DNA of 64,000 bases from Lathyrus oleraceus (GCF_024323335.1 NC_066584.1:427390319-427454318); one strand, 5' to 3'. Shown: positions 9,747-21,417, counted from the first letter of the stretch. Translations and numbers: made by a program. The notes: generated from the sequence alone by a model not told the origin.

Positions 9747-12002
9747 TCATTTCTTCTGCAGAGAAAAACCCTAGCTAGCAGCCTCATTCACAAAACAGAA
9801 AAAACTCTTGTTCTCTCATTTTCTCATTTTGGCATTTTGGAACTTTTCTTGAAAAAACTGCAAAGCACTCGAGCCTTGGTCAGTTGCCTCATCACTTACC
9901 ATCATTTGTGAGCTCATTGCAAGCATTGTTCCATGACTGTAAGCAAGTTTTCCAGCTCTGTTTCATCAACCTCCTCCCATGGCAGATCTTGAGTAGAGCT
10001 TTCTTGAGGATTGTTGAGCTAAAGGACTTTGTTCATTCATCATCTAAAGCAATTTTGAGCAGCTGTTTTGAGCTTACACGACCAAATCCCAACTGTTTCA
10101 TCATTACCTTCAAAATCAAGTAAGGTTTCGAATCTCATTATTCTCAAAATGTTGCTATGCTTTGTGTAGAGTTTGCCTTGCTGATTATTTTGCACTTTGA
10201 ATCGTGTTGAATGGTTAAGTATGCTGAAAGTTACATGGATCTAAAGTTTGATAGTTGAATATGTTCTTGTTTGATTCATGATGTTTAGCTCAAATTATTG
10301 AAAACCAAGCCTGGATTTGGATTGTATGTTGCTTGCTGAGTCGAATAGTGTGTTTGATTGCAAATTCTGGAAAAAAATTTCTTTGAGATGATGAATGACG
10401 AACACTGTAGCTCCATGAACCCTAATCGCCATGTCCAGAATTTTTGTCCTATTCGTGTTTGGCTTTTGTCTGCATGTTGCCACTGTTTTATTACCATGAA
10501 GCAAATCACGGCCCAACACGTCACTAAGTGAAACGCAGAGTTTCACTTAGTGACCTTCAAAATTACCACAATGCCACTGCTATTTTAATTGTTTTATTCA
10601 ATTCATCTCTTTTCAATATTTATTTCATATTACATGCCAATCTTACAAAAATCATAGAGCTCTCAATTTTAATCCAAAATTCATGGGATTTTTTGCATAT
10701 TGTTCATCATAATCTCTAGTTTTTTATCATGTATTTTTCAGAATTTTTGCATGAGTGAATTTTAAATGGTGCTAGGGTTTGTGACATGTGCTCATATTTT
10801 GTACACTTTGCCAAATCATTTGTGAAATGGTGATGCTTTATCCAATGGCTTCCAAAATTTTTGTGCTTAAACTAGACACATTCATGGTGATTTTGGTGTA
10901 GAGTTTATGAATTTATCATCTCTGGTTTGTGAGTTATGAAATTTTGAATTAGGGTGTGACAATTTGTGTCACACCATTGATGTGCAACTTGATGTTTTTC
11001 ATTACCATGCTTCTTGGCCTCAAATTGATTTGAATTTTTGCATGAATGAACCTATGGATGTCTATTTTACATGTGAATTTTCTTGGAATTATTTGTGGCA
11101 TTTCCTAATTGTTTGAGATTTTCTCCCCTGTTTAGTCATATGTTGACTTTTTGTGACACATGTTCCCATTTCATTTGTGAAATTCTCATACTTTATTGGA
11201 TGAACATGAAATTTGACATGTGATTAGTAGACATCTTAAGCTTTGCCATGGCTTTGATCCCATTCATTTCTCATATGTTGTCACTGATTTATGATTTATT
11301 GAAGTTGGTACATGTTTGGTTGACTTCTTTGAGCATGCTTAAACTTGCCTTTCTTTTCTGATTTTCATTGACCAACTTCCCTTGATCCAAATGAGCTGAA
11401 ATTTGATATGCATGTCATGTTATGGATTATGATTGACCATGAATTATTTGATAATTTTTTGAATTGCTTATGATTGGTTTTGAGTTAAGTCTTGCTGTTG
11501 ACTTCTATGAGCTTTCATTTGCCATGTTTTGACCTAATTTGTCTATGAAATCATGATGATGAATGATATGAACATGGAACCAATTGAGTTTGTTTCTTAA
11601 ATGTTTGAACTTGATTTTGATTGGATATCACTTGCTGTTTTGACTTTCTCATCCCCCTTTGACCCTAGGCTTGTCCTAGTGGTCTTGTTGCTCATGTTTG
11701 AGTTCATGTTTTCAGGTTAAGCAACAAATGCTTCAAAGAGAAAAATACAAATTGATTGAGTTTGATTTGTTTATCATGACTAACATGTTTGTTTTGTAGG
11801 TTGCTTGGCTCACAAGCTTTGAGCCTTGTGCTTTGCACATTTATCTGTTTGTGTTTGACTGTTAATCCTTACCTCATTTTGCTTTGACTTTGAGTTGTGT
11901 ACTGATTCTGTTTGACTATTTCAGGTACCTTTAGTTGCTTAGTTCTTTAAGAACTTGCTTTGCTTTGCTTTATAGCAATTTGCATTGAGGTATAATCCCT
12001 TT

Positions 12003-12381
12003 TCTTCATGTAGTCTGGAAGACCTGGCCTATTACTTGGCCAGGCAACTGTCTGAAGTCCTCCTTAAGAGGCAATGCTTGTGTGTGTTTACATTTGTCCC
12101 AAGCAGGAAAAGTCCTTTAAATAAGGCAATTGGTAGATCAAAGAGATAAGCAACCTATCTCCTACTATTCTGTGAGTCTTCTCCTTGCTCCCATTACATG
12201 GTTGTAGCATTGAGATCCAAACCCAAGATCTATCGAGTCAATAATCTGTGGAGAGAGTTCCTACTTTCTGAACTCCCACACCTTCTGATATTCAAATGCT
12301 CTCCCTGACCAGGGATAAGAGCAATGAGGCTCACCCCTCATCTCCTTTCATCTGCTTCACCTTAGCCCCTCAATGGCAAGG
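12003..12381 (+). other. Multi-hairpin RNA domain in the solo LTR
   Basis: Counterpart of 7572-7956. Arms changed in pairs include CCTGGCC/GGCCAGG (12023/12038) for CCTGCCC/GGGCAGG, GAGTTC/GAACTC (12255/12270) for GGGTTC/GAACCC, TGCTCT/AGAGCA (12297/12318) for AGCTCT/AGAGCT, and ATGAGG/CCTCAT (12324/12336) for GTGAGG/CCTCAC. Loops and linkers vary. Confidence 0.6.
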
Positions 12382-12715
12382 TTAAGAGCACCAGTGACCC
12401 TATTCCAGTTGGCTTCAATGCCTAACCCTTTTGTATGAGCCTCCTTGTTTGATTATAGTGTGTGCTGAATGCTTTCATTGATTGATTGTTACTTCATATG
12501 CACATGTTTGCTTGTATGCTTTGTGCATTTATCATCATTAATTGCTCATTAATGCATGATCATCTCATTTGTCTTTATGACATGTCTTGGTTGTTTACCC
12601 ATTGAGGACAATTGTAAGACCATTCCTTTGGCCATTGCTCCTATGATATGGAAGTGAGTATAAGACCATTTCATTGGCCACTCATCTTGTCTTTGCTTGA
12701 TGCATTTGTTTGATT

Positions 12716-12932
12716 GTATGTGAGGATGCAATTATAAGTCCCTGTAAGTTGGCATTTGCTTTCCTATGATCACATGTTGCTTTGTTTGATTGTATGTGAG
12801 GATGCAATTATAAGTCCCTGTAAGTTGGCATTTGCTTTCCTATGATCACATGTTGCTTTGCTTGTTTGTATGTGAGGATACAATTGTAAGTCCGTGTAAT
12901 TTGGCATTTGCTTTCCTATGATCATATGTTGG
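12716..12932 (+). repeat. 76-bp tandem repeat, nearly three copies
   Basis: Units start at 12716, 12792 and 12868 with GTATGTGAGGAT, then TAAGTCC and TTGGCATTTGCTTTCCTATG. The third copy is slightly diverged and runs into the shorter repeats that follow. Confidence 0.9.
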
Positions 12933-12933
12933 A

Positions 12934-13133
12934 TATTGGTATAAGTCCAGACAGATTGGCATCCGGTATCCAAGTTTCATTTTGTGTTAGGAGATTAGTA
13001 TAAGTCCATTGAGTGGCCTCTGATATCCAGTTCTGTTTTAGGAGATTGGTGTAAATCCATCTAGTGGTATCCGGTATCCGCTTTTGTTTGTGAGATTGGA
13101 GTAAGACCATTGAGTGGCATCCGGTATCATTTG
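12934..13133 (+). repeat. About 50-bp degenerate tandem repeats with TAAGTCCA core
   Basis: Four diverged units, each with a GAGATTGGTATAAGTCCA-like start and a GGCATCCGGTATCC-like end. They match the GTAAGTCC repeats of the Ogre A LTR. Confidence 0.75.
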
Positions 13134-13741
13134 CTTGCTTACATTATTATTGCTCATTGCTTATTCCAAAGGACACACTTGAATCATCTTCTATATGATC
13201 TCAAGAGGTGAACCTTCTAAGAAGTTTTACAATCCATCTTCATCCATTCATCCCCATTATGTCCTAAACCTTTTCACACATTACTTTCAAACTTGACATA
13301 GATGTTGTGCAAACGTCTTCATGTTTTCAAACTAAAAACCTGGACCCAAGTCCTTGACTTTTTTCAAACTCCATTTCATAATACTTCTTTGAATCAATCT
13401 TAATCATATTTTGACCCTACTTTCATGAATACCCATAATCAATTAACTTCACCCATTCAATTATTTTGGCTTTGTCCATTGTTAATCTTTTCATACATGA
13501 GCTATAGGTTTGATTTATCCTAGGTGGCTGATGTCAATCTCACCTATTTGTCCTTAGTTGATTGAATTGTAAGTCTTCCTTGCTTATTATAGGGTTAACC
13601 CCTCACTAGCAAGTTGAAGCTGTTCTCACATGGTGGACTTGTTGTTTGTATAAGGTTGAGTTTTCTCCCGTGGATAACGTAAGACCTTAGGGCTTGTGTT
13701 TAAAATTGAATCCACTAACTTTTGGAAATCTTTTAGCCGAA

Positions 13742-13782
13742 CTACGGCGTTTTGATCCTTACCTTTGATGGAAGGTACGTAG
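13742..13782 (+). other. Nested U5 stem-loop of the solo LTR
   Basis: Outer CTACG/CGTAG as in the other copies; inner arms CCTT (13757) and AAGG (13772), with an extra CC/GG pair, replace CCTCAT/ATGAGG. Confidence 0.5.
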
Positions 13783-14071
13783 GCAACGGGTTCATCCGTT
13801 CGAACACAAAAATAATCAAATTGTATATTCTTTTCTCATCATCCCAATCATGTTTGCACAATACTTATGTCATAACAAATAACAATTTATACAACAAGTG
13901 TGAAAAGGGCTCCCTAGGAGTACCTAGGACGTAGTGGGTGCCTAACACCTTCCCATTGCGTAATTTACCCCTTACCCAGACTCTCTGATCTTTTTATTAG
14001 TTTTCTACGTGTAAAACTTCTTAGGCTTTTGTTCGCTTTTTAGCCAGTCCTTTGGATAAATAAAAGTGAGG

Positions 14072-14080
14072 TGGCGACTC
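14072..14080 (+). other. PBS-like TGGCGACTC in U5 of the solo LTR
   Basis: Nine bases identical to the start of the tRNA-Arg primer-binding site, 75 bp before the LTR end. The same motif occurs in U5 of Ogre A and Ogre B at similar distances. Confidence 0.5.
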
Positions 14081-14147
14081 GAAATTCATTGTATGCTTTG
14101 CTTATGGTTTAATTGATAAATCATATAGCGACGAAGACACCGCTACA

Positions 14148-14152
14148 AGCGT
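14148..14152. repeat. TSD of the solo LTR (AGCGT), right copy
   Basis: Pairs with 8590-8594. Confidence 0.95.
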
Positions 14153-14189
14153 CTGTGCGTGTGTTTTGTTTCGGCGTGCGTGAGCCGAA

Positions 14190-14229
14190 CTACGGTAGCT
14201 CTGATTCTCATTCCAGATGAGATACGTAG
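14190..14229 (+). other. Nested U5 stem-loop, copy 2 of Ogre A
   Basis: Outer CTACG (14190) with CGTAG, inner CTCAT (14207) with ATGAG (14217), loop TCCAG. It is followed by AGGAT...ATCCT, a second small hairpin also seen at 549-562 and in the 3' LTR. Confidence 0.6.
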
Positions 14230-14508
14230 GCATAGGATGCGATATCCTAGCGAGCCCGTTCCTCTCTTCCCCCACCTGTGTTGTTTTCAGTGTGTGTGTG
14301 TGTGTGATGTTTGTGAGCAGCGTTTAGCAACCTTTCTTCTTTCTTTTTGAGCGTGGATCCCGTCGAGTACGACGGATGCGTAGGGGTGCTAATACCTTCC
14401 CTTCGCATAACCGACTCCCGATCCTATCTCTCTTTGGTTGCGAGACCATGTCTTTTCCAGGTTTACTTCGAGCGTTTCCTTTCCCTCTTTGGGATAAATA
14501 ACGCACGG

Positions 14509-14519
14509 TGGCGGCTCTG
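14509..14519 (+). other. PBS-like TGGCGGCTCTG in U5 of Ogre A
   Basis: Ten of eleven bases match the first eleven bases of the element's own PBS (TGGCGACTCTG at 14567), 55 bp before the LTR end. Confidence 0.5.
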
Positions 14520-14566
14520 TGTTGTTTTGTTTTAGCCCGCCGGTTGTTTTTCGCGGATGCGACAGC

Positions 14567-14584
14567 TGGCGACTCTGCTGGGGA
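14567..14584 (+). promoter_or_regulatory. Primer-binding site of Ogre A (tRNA-Arg)
   Basis: TGGCGACTCTGCTGGGGA starts two bases after the LTR end and is complementary to the 3' end of a plant tRNA-Arg, the primer reported for Ogre elements. Minus-strand cDNA synthesis starts here. Confidence 0.85.
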
Positions 14585-15614
14585 TTAAGAAGTTGACCTA
14601 TTGCTGGTCCATCTTCCCTAAGCGAGTCTCTCCTAGCGATCTCTAGGATAGTTTAGGTTGCTTGTGCCGCTCTATTTATTGCATTTATTATTATTCTCCT
14701 GTGTATATTTGCATAAATATTTGCATGCATCATACTGTCATGTTGTTGTCCTCTGTACAGGTGGTTCCTATGATTTGGGGTGGGTGTTCTGAGTGGGGCT
14801 AAAACCCAGGCCCGAGTATACACCTAGGATTAGTGTGGTCTCACGTTCCTCACATGCTGGTTGGGCATGTTGTTGCGATGTGACATACCACAAGCCGGAC
14901 GAGGTTCATCTGAGAGAGCTCTTCCATTGTGGAGTATTCCACTTTGGTCTAGTTACCTCTTTTGAGCTATTGACTTCGGTGACCGATCTTTCCCGGATCT
15001 TTGGTTTAGACGATCTTAAGAGAGCTGCAACGGCACACCCGAAAGGGCAAACCCATTGAGTATCTTTGCCCGATTGTCGAGACCATTATCCGCCTTAGGA
15101 TGGCCTGATTAGAATTCACCTGTGAGGGGAGGTTGATTCTTACAGATGCATGTTCTGGTGGTGACTTTGTTGGTGACTAATGGTTCAGCCGTTGATCAGA
15201 GTCCTATTTATAAGTCGGATTTATGGACATTCATTTCTGAGACGCCGGAGTGCTGTCCGTGGTATTTATCAGTGGGGATCCGTTTATTTCAGGATTCCTC
15301 GGGCTGGTTCAGAGGGTTTCATGGTTATCTGTTCAGAGAACCTTTGGTGATGATGGTGATGTACATTTTATTTCCGTTTATTTCGGAACCCTGAGTTGGA
15401 TTTATGGTTACATATTCCTTCAGATGGTTGTGATTAGTTCAGAGGTCGTAACTCAGTGCAACAGATGTTCATATGATTGGGAGGATGGCACTATGCATTG
15501 CATTCATACATCAGCATCATTCACATTTTGCATTTATCCGCATCTAACTCATGTTTATCCATATGTAGGGACATTTTGATCGAGATCCTGGTTGAGAGAC
15601 TTCTCTGCTCAGAT
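14585..15614 (+). other. Ogre A leader between PBS and ORF1
   Basis: About 1 kb with only short ORFs. A 3' splice-site candidate lies at 15567-15568 (ATATGTAG) with a TCTAAC branch-point match at 15543-15548, 47 bp before the chosen ORF1 start. No other feature is seen. Confidence 0.5.
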
Positions 15615-17339
15615 ATGAGGCCCGGTTTGAAGGACGATGTTGTCTACAGTTTCTTCGATCCAGAGATCAGTATGCTGAAGGATATGATAGCATTGATTAC
15701 GCCCGACCATGTGGGGATGTTTCGTGAGATGTATGGGGGTATTATGAAGATGGTTTTCAGGCTCACTGACAGGGATAGGAGTGCCATCCATACTCTTCTC
15801 CAGTTTTATGACCCTGGTTTGAGGTGTTTCGTCTTCCCGGATTACTTATTGGGGCCTTTGATGGAGGACTATGCTGGTATCTTGGGCATTCAGATCAGAA
15901 ATCAGGTTCCTTTCTATGCTACTAAGGAAGAACCCGATATTGGTGGGATATCCCGTGCTCTTTATTTGAGTCCGGAAATGATTAAGGGGGGTCTGAAAGA
16001 GAAGGGGAAGTTGCCTGGTTTCCATCTGAGTTTCCTAGAGGTAAAGGCCAAGGAGCATGCTGAGTTGGGTAACTAGAAAGCTGTCTGTGCTTTGATTGCT
16101 GTGGGCATTTATGGTATCATCCTATTCCCTAACCAGAAGAGCTTCGTGGATATTAATGCCATTCGTTTGTTTGTTCAGAGGAATCCTATTCCTACTCTGG
16201 TCGGAGATGTCTATTACTCGGTCCATAATCGGAACGAGAAGAGGCGTGGGGGATTGATCCGATGTTGCACTCAGCTACTATACAAGTGGTTTATGGGATA
16301 TTTGCCTTCCAGGGGTGCTTTTGTTCTTCTCGACCATACTGTCAATTGGGCGACCAAGTTGATGGGTTTGCGGGCTCACAGTAGCGGGGTTGGACAAGAC
16401 TTCATTTGCAGTTGTGGGAGTTTTCCCAATGTGCCTCTCATAAGAGTTCAGGGTTGCATTAATTATAACCCGACGCTTCTTAAGAGACAAATGGGATTCG
16501 CTATGGAGGTTCCTCCTCTCAAGAGTGAGATTCAGGAAACTTTGTACTTCCCGGTTGAGGGCAATCAGGCCAGGTTGAAACAGGTATCTGAGGCATGGCG
16601 TAACATTCAAAGGAAAGGCAAATTTTCTTGGGGTAGAGCTAATAACAGGTCTTTCCCTCCGTTTGATGACTGGCTCAGCAAGAGAGTGGAGGTTACTTGT
16701 CTACCGTTTCCTATGGTTGATCCTTGGTATCCGTTGATTGAGGAATCTCCTTCTTTCGTCAGTATGGAAGAGTTCCTAGAGATGAAGCAGGAGAGGGATC
16801 GGTTGCTTGCAGAGAAAACGGAATTGGAGATGAGTGTTTCTCGGATTCAGATGGCTAATCAGGAGATCAAAGGGAGGATGGAAGATCAGGATAAGAGACA
16901 TGCTCTTGTGGAGAAGCGCTTTGAGATGGATACCGCTTACTATGGCAAGGTCAGGCAACCATTGGAGTCGTCTACAAGGGAGCACGACATTACCAAGGAG
17001 AAGCTAGCCAGAGCTTCAAAGGTCATTGAAGATGAGAAGAGGAGGCAAATCCTTGTGAGGGATCAGAGGGAAGACAGAGTCAGAGTCCTTATCGCTGAGT
17101 GGGAGGCAAAGCTGAAGATTAAGAAAACAGAGAATGTGAAGACTATTGCTGAGAGAGATCATTATATCGCCGAGAGAGATCACTACATTGCTGAGAGAGA
17201 TCATTACTTCAGGCAGATGAAAATTCACCAGAAGGAGGTGGGGAGATTGCAGAAGGAGAACACCGAGCTCAGGTTTGCCGCAGAGTTTGCTAGGATGGTT
17301 GATGATGTAGGGCCTTCTGTGGGACCTTCGTCAGGCTAG
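15615..17339 (+). pseudogene. Ogre A ORF1, one in-frame stop
   Basis: ORF1 is an additional protein encoded before gag in Ogre elements; its role is not known. The start was set at ATG 15615, which aligns best with the start region of the intact Ogre B ORF1 and follows a splice-acceptor-like site. The first two thirds form a globular domain with conserved patches (an F-x2-P-D-Y motif near 15830, the G-D-V and R-RR-G-LIRCC region near 16203-16270). The last third, from about 16770, is a long charged coiled coil. It includes three 21-bp repeats coding AERDHYI or a close variant (17148-17210). A TAG at 16074-16076 splits the frame; Ogre B is open there. The domain resembles a plant family annotated as DUF7745, from memory and untested. 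Confidence 0.85.
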
Positions 17340-17857
17340 ACCTTTCTCATTTGTGTGGATTACCGTCAGGCTTGTTGACGAAATTCACTTGCTTGTATTT
17401 CCTTTCTGATTCTGGAGAATTGTATTTGATTTGTCTCATACTTGATGTATGACTATGGCACTTATTGTGCATTTTTTTGATATGCGATGGTTATTTTCAT
17501 TCAGTGATCGATCTTCAAGTTTTATGTGTATGCACTCACACAACACGCACATGGTTGGGTGGTATTTTGCTAAATCATATATCTCTGATCTGTACGATGA
17601 AATCAAATGGTGAATATCGAAATATTGTTGCCAGATTATTATCTGTCTCGATGAAGCCAGGATCGAAAGACAGAGTGTTCCTCATGTGGATAGACACTGC
17701 ATTCACGCATAATCATAATAACTTGTTTTCTATTTTGCAGGTATCAGTTCTAACGTGCTTGATTGTTTCAGGAATCATTGCTCGTGCTCGTAGAGTTATA
17801 CCCTTGCACTCAACACGTCCACACCGATATTTCACCAGACGCAATACACCCAGACTG
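17340..17857 (+). other. Spacer between ORF1 and gag with strong 3' splice-site candidates
   Basis: About 520 bp without a credible gene. A T-rich tract ends in TTTTGCAG|GTATCAG at 17740, and a second acceptor TTGTTTCAG at 17771 is preceded by a TCTAAC branch-point match. Ogre B has AACAG|GTATTCC at the same place (30895). Such sites could make a separate gag-pol mRNA. Confidence 0.45.
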
Positions 17858-20800
17858 ATGGATCTACCTAATACAGATGTTCTCGAGCTGAAAGAGAAGA
17901 TGAATGAGCTGATTAACATCATGCAGGGGTTTGCTGTGGGCCAGAAAGCACTGGCTGATAAAGTTGAGAAGCTCGAGCCGGCTTCAGCTGCCAACAGCGG
18001 TGTCAACCTGGATGGTGTCTCCAACCAGGGGCTTGGTGGTTCTAGGGAAGGCGGAAAGAGGACGACTGTGGGTGTAGTGAACAATACTGGTGGTTTTGGT
18101 GCTGCCACAGGTGGTGGGCCCGGTCAGATGGGTAATAATATGAAGGATAGTCTGTTTCCTCCGTTCTTTGGGGTGGAGGATGATAGAGAGGAAGACAGGG
18201 AAGCTGATCAATTCTCCATGCATAATGAGCCGTTTGGGCAGTATGGTGTCCAACCACCCAATAAAGAGATTCAGTTGTTGGCAAAGAAGATCAGGGCTCT
18301 CGAAAGTTATGCCACTCCCGGGGTTGTGAATATGTCGAATATGGGGTTGGTCGAGGGGATTGTGATCCCACAGAAGTTCAAGGCGCCTGCATTTGACAGA
18401 TATAATGGGAGTTCCTGCCCAGAGACTCACCTTCAGGCCTTTGTCCGCAAGATCTCTGCGTATACGATGGACCAAAAGCTTTGGATGTACTTCTTCCAGG
18501 ACAGCCTGTCCGGAGGATCCCTGGAATGGTACACTAAGCTGAAATCTGCTGATATTAAGAGCTGGCAGGATCTTGGTGGCGCATTCTTTAAACAATACCC
18601 GTTCAACGCTGACATGGCTCCTAGTCGTACCCAGCTGCAGGGTATGTCTCAGAAGTCCAATGAGGGGTTTAAAGAGTATGCTCAGAGGTGGAGGGAGTTG
18701 GCCGCCAGAGTTCAACCTCCATTGGTGGACAGAGAGATGTCTGACTTGTTTATGGGTACCCTGCAGGGGACATTTGTTGAAAGAATGGTTGGTTGCCCGG
18801 TTACCAATTTTGCTGATATTGTGGTGGCCGGGGAGAGAATAGAGAGTTGGTTGAAGCTGGGGAAAATCCAGGGTGGTAATGCTTCGTCATCTGGATCGAA
18901 GAAGCCCTTCGGAAATGGCCAGAGGAAGAAAGAGGGTGATACCAGTGCCGTGTATTCCCAAAGAGGACAAAGTAGGGATCGTTACTTTCAGCACACCGCT
19001 GCGGTAACTATTTCTGCTGAAAATTAGCCTGCACAACAGCAACGACAACAACCGCAACAACAGCGTCAGCCGTTTCAGCAGAGACCACCGAGGGCTGGGT
19101 ATCAGGTGCGCGGAAGAATGAATGATCGTCAGTTCGATAGGCCACCGGTGACCTATTCATTCCTATTGAAAAAGTTGAAAGACTTGGGGTTGGTACAATT
19201 GAGAACTTTGGCTCCTTTGAGACCTGATCAAAGGCCATCCAGTTTTGATGAGAATGCCAAGTGTGAATTTCATTCAGGTGCTCCGGGGCATAACGTAGAA
19301 AACTGCAAAGCTTTTAAGCATGTGGTTCAAGACCTGGTGGATTCAAAAGCAATCAACTTTGCTCTGTCTCCCAATGTGAATGCTAATCCCATGCCCGCGC
19401 ATGGTCAAATGGGGGTGAATGCGGTTTCAGAAGAAAGCAGAATCGGGTTGTTGAGAGTTGACCAGTTGAAGACTCCCTTGGCTGAGGTCAAGCGACATTT
19501 GTTGAAGAATGGGGTCTTTCCGGGCTGTGATGATGGTTGTGCTGCGTGCACTGTTACTCCTGAGGGGTGTATATTGTTGAGGGAGGCTGTCCAGAGGCTG
19601 ATGGACGAGGGAAGTCTCAGGTTTGAGAAGGCTGATTTGGGGAAGGAAGAAGTCTCCACCATAACCATCTACTTCGACCCGGTTGATTTGTCAACGCTGG
19701 CCGATGCGGCTCCAGTTACTATCACGGTACCTGGGCCAATTCCTTATGACAAAGATGATGTCGTGCCGTGGCATTATGGTGGGGAAGTATATTGTAATGG
19801 AGAGAAGGTGGAGGACCAAACTGCAAGTGAAACCACCGTTTCAAAGGTAGATAATGCCGGACCCAGCGGTTTCACTCGTAGTGGGAGGTTGTTTGCTCCG
19901 GACGCTTTGAGAGGTGGGGATGGAGAAAAAGAAAAGAAAGAAAAGGTCGAGGCTTTAGCCAGGGCAAGAGGAAAGCAAGTGATTAATGAGGGTACTCCTG
20001 TGGTGACACCGGCGCCTGGTGGGTCGGAAAAAGAACTTGATGATGAAGCCGAAGAATTTTTAAGAATCATCAAGAAGTCTGAGTACAAGCTTGTGGACCA
20101 TCTGCAACAGACCCCATCCAAGATCTCAATTCTATCTTTGCTGTTAAGCTCCGAGGGGCATAGAGAGGCTTTGTTGAAAATTTTGAAGAGGGCCTATGTT
20201 CCCCAAGAGATCACAATCAATTAGTTGGAGACGGTGGTGTCTAATGTTCATGCCAGCCATGGGCTGGGTTTCACCGATATGGATCTGACTGTGGATGGGA
20301 GGAATTATAACCGGGCTTTACACATCGCAATGGAATGTAAAGGGGCCGTGCTTTCGCACGTGTTGGTTGATACCGGCTCCTCATTAAATGTGTTGCCAAA
20401 GAAGGCCTTGGCGAAGTTGAACTGTGAAGGGTTGATTCTGACACCCACTGACCTGATAGTAAGGGCTTTTGATGGGTCGAAGCGGGCGGTGTTTGGAGAG
20501 GTTGAGCTCCCGGTGAAGATTGACCCAGAGGTGTTCAAGTCAATTTTCTATGTCATGGATATTCAACCGGCATACAGTTGCCTGTTGGGTCGCCCATGGA
20601 TTCATGCTGCTGGGGCAGTGACTTCGACTTTGCACCAGAAGCTGAAATATATCTGGGATGGGCAGGTCGTCACCGTTTGTGGAGAAGAAGACATCTTCGT
20701 CAGCCACTTGTCCTCATTCAAGTACGTGGAAATGGACGGTGAGATATGGGAGACCCCGAGTCAAGCATTTGAAACCGTTAAGGTGGAGAATGCTCTTTTT

Positions 20801-21151
20801 GCCAAGGAAGAGGAGAAACCGTCCATTTCTTCGTATAAGCAGGCCGCCGAGGTGGTGAAGAATGGAGAAGCTCCGGGTTGGGGGAAAATGATGGACATCT
20901 CCGCCAAGAAAGACCGCTTCGGAGTGGGTTATCAGCCGGGCCGAGGCTCGTCAGGACAAGGCAGAGGATGCCGTACGTCGTTCACATTCACCAGTGCTGG
21001 AATGCTGGATCCAAATCACATCTGTATGGTGGGTGATGAAGTTGACAGTGACTGCAAGATGGATCGGTGGATAAAGCCGTGCGCACCAGGGATGGGAGTC
21101 CAGAACTGGAAGGCTGAAAAGATCATCACTGTCACTCTACTGGAAGAGTAA
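17858..21151 (+). pseudogene. Ogre A gag-protease, two in-frame TAG stops
   Basis: Gag coats and packages the genomic RNA; the aspartic protease matures the polyprotein. ATG 17858 is chosen by comparison with Ogre B. A short coiled coil is followed by the retrotransposon gag domain (about 18370-18880, with the motif LEWYTKL and LFMGTL), a Q-rich tract, a zinc-knuckle-like C-x-FH-x-GAPGH-x4-C motif (19262-19306), a second cysteine cluster (CDDGCAACTVTPEGC, about 19527), and the protease active site LVDTGSSLNV near 20362-20391. TAG stops at 19025-19027 and 20222-20224 interrupt one otherwise continuous frame; the second aligns to a CAG in Ogre B. The frame would end at 21149-21151 but the stop lies inside the intron. 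Confidence 0.9.
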
Positions 21152-21417
21152 TATTTTTCTTGTTTTCAATTTTATCTGCATGGAAGCCATACGTTTTTGC
21201 CCGAAACGTACTGGTTCATTATAAGGGCCACCTCATGTTTCATTTTGCAAATTTTGCATCATAAATAAAAGGATGTTTTTCAATTAAAAGCGGTGTTCCT
21301 TGTTTTTCATTTATTTTTGCAGTTTAAAAACAAAATAAAAATGGCAATGTTTTCATTTTCCTTTTCAATTTGTCTCGCTCCGGTTCTAAAGCAATGCATG
21401 AATCAACATTCATGCAG
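21148..21417 (+). other. Ogre A intron between protease and RT (270 bp)
   Basis: Donor GA|GTAATA at 21148 and acceptor ATGCAG at 21417. Removing it eliminates the gag-protease stop and restores a GA-A glutamate codon in frame with the downstream acidic stretch. Ogre B has an intron at the homologous codon. An intron at this place is a known feature of Ogre elements. Confidence 0.85.

Larger units (their letters stand above)
8595..14147 (+). mobile_element. 5553-bp solo LTR of a second Ogre-type family
   Basis: The sequence starts TGTAAGACCCCAATTTTGGC, ends CCGCTACA and is flanked directly by AGCGT on both sides, with no PBS, coding region or polypurine tract. It is therefore a solo LTR left by recombination between the two LTRs of a former full element. 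It follows the Ogre A LTR in its whole architecture (TATA box at 9739, donor-like site at 10120, three AG|GT sites, the multi-hairpin domain, GTAAG repeats, U5 stem-loop, terminal conserved block) but at clearly lower identity, so it is a different family. It contains a 76-bp tandem array near 12716. Confidence 0.93.
3959..14564 (+). mobile_element. Ogre A 5' LTR, interrupted by a solo LTR
   Basis: The LTR covers 3959-8594 and 14153-14564, 5048 bp when the insert and one TSD copy are removed; the intact partner is 43562-48610. It begins TGTAACACCTCAAAATTTGC and ends GGATGCGACA. U3 is about 1.25 kb up to a TATA box at 5213. The remaining roughly 3.8 kb would be transcribed R-U5, unusually long. 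R-U5 contains splice-like signals, a multi-hairpin domain (7572-7956), short tandem repeats with GTAAGTCC and a terminal PBS-like motif. No long convincing ORF occurs in it. Confidence 0.95.

Noticed and set aside
13480..14147. Separate small element at the end of the solo LTR
   Set aside because: The block with the stem-loop and GGTGGCGACTC matches the ends of the other Ogre LTRs and is simply U5.
17984..18715. 243-codon minus-strand ORF
   Set aside because: Shadow of the gag frame on the opposite strand; composition follows the gag codons.
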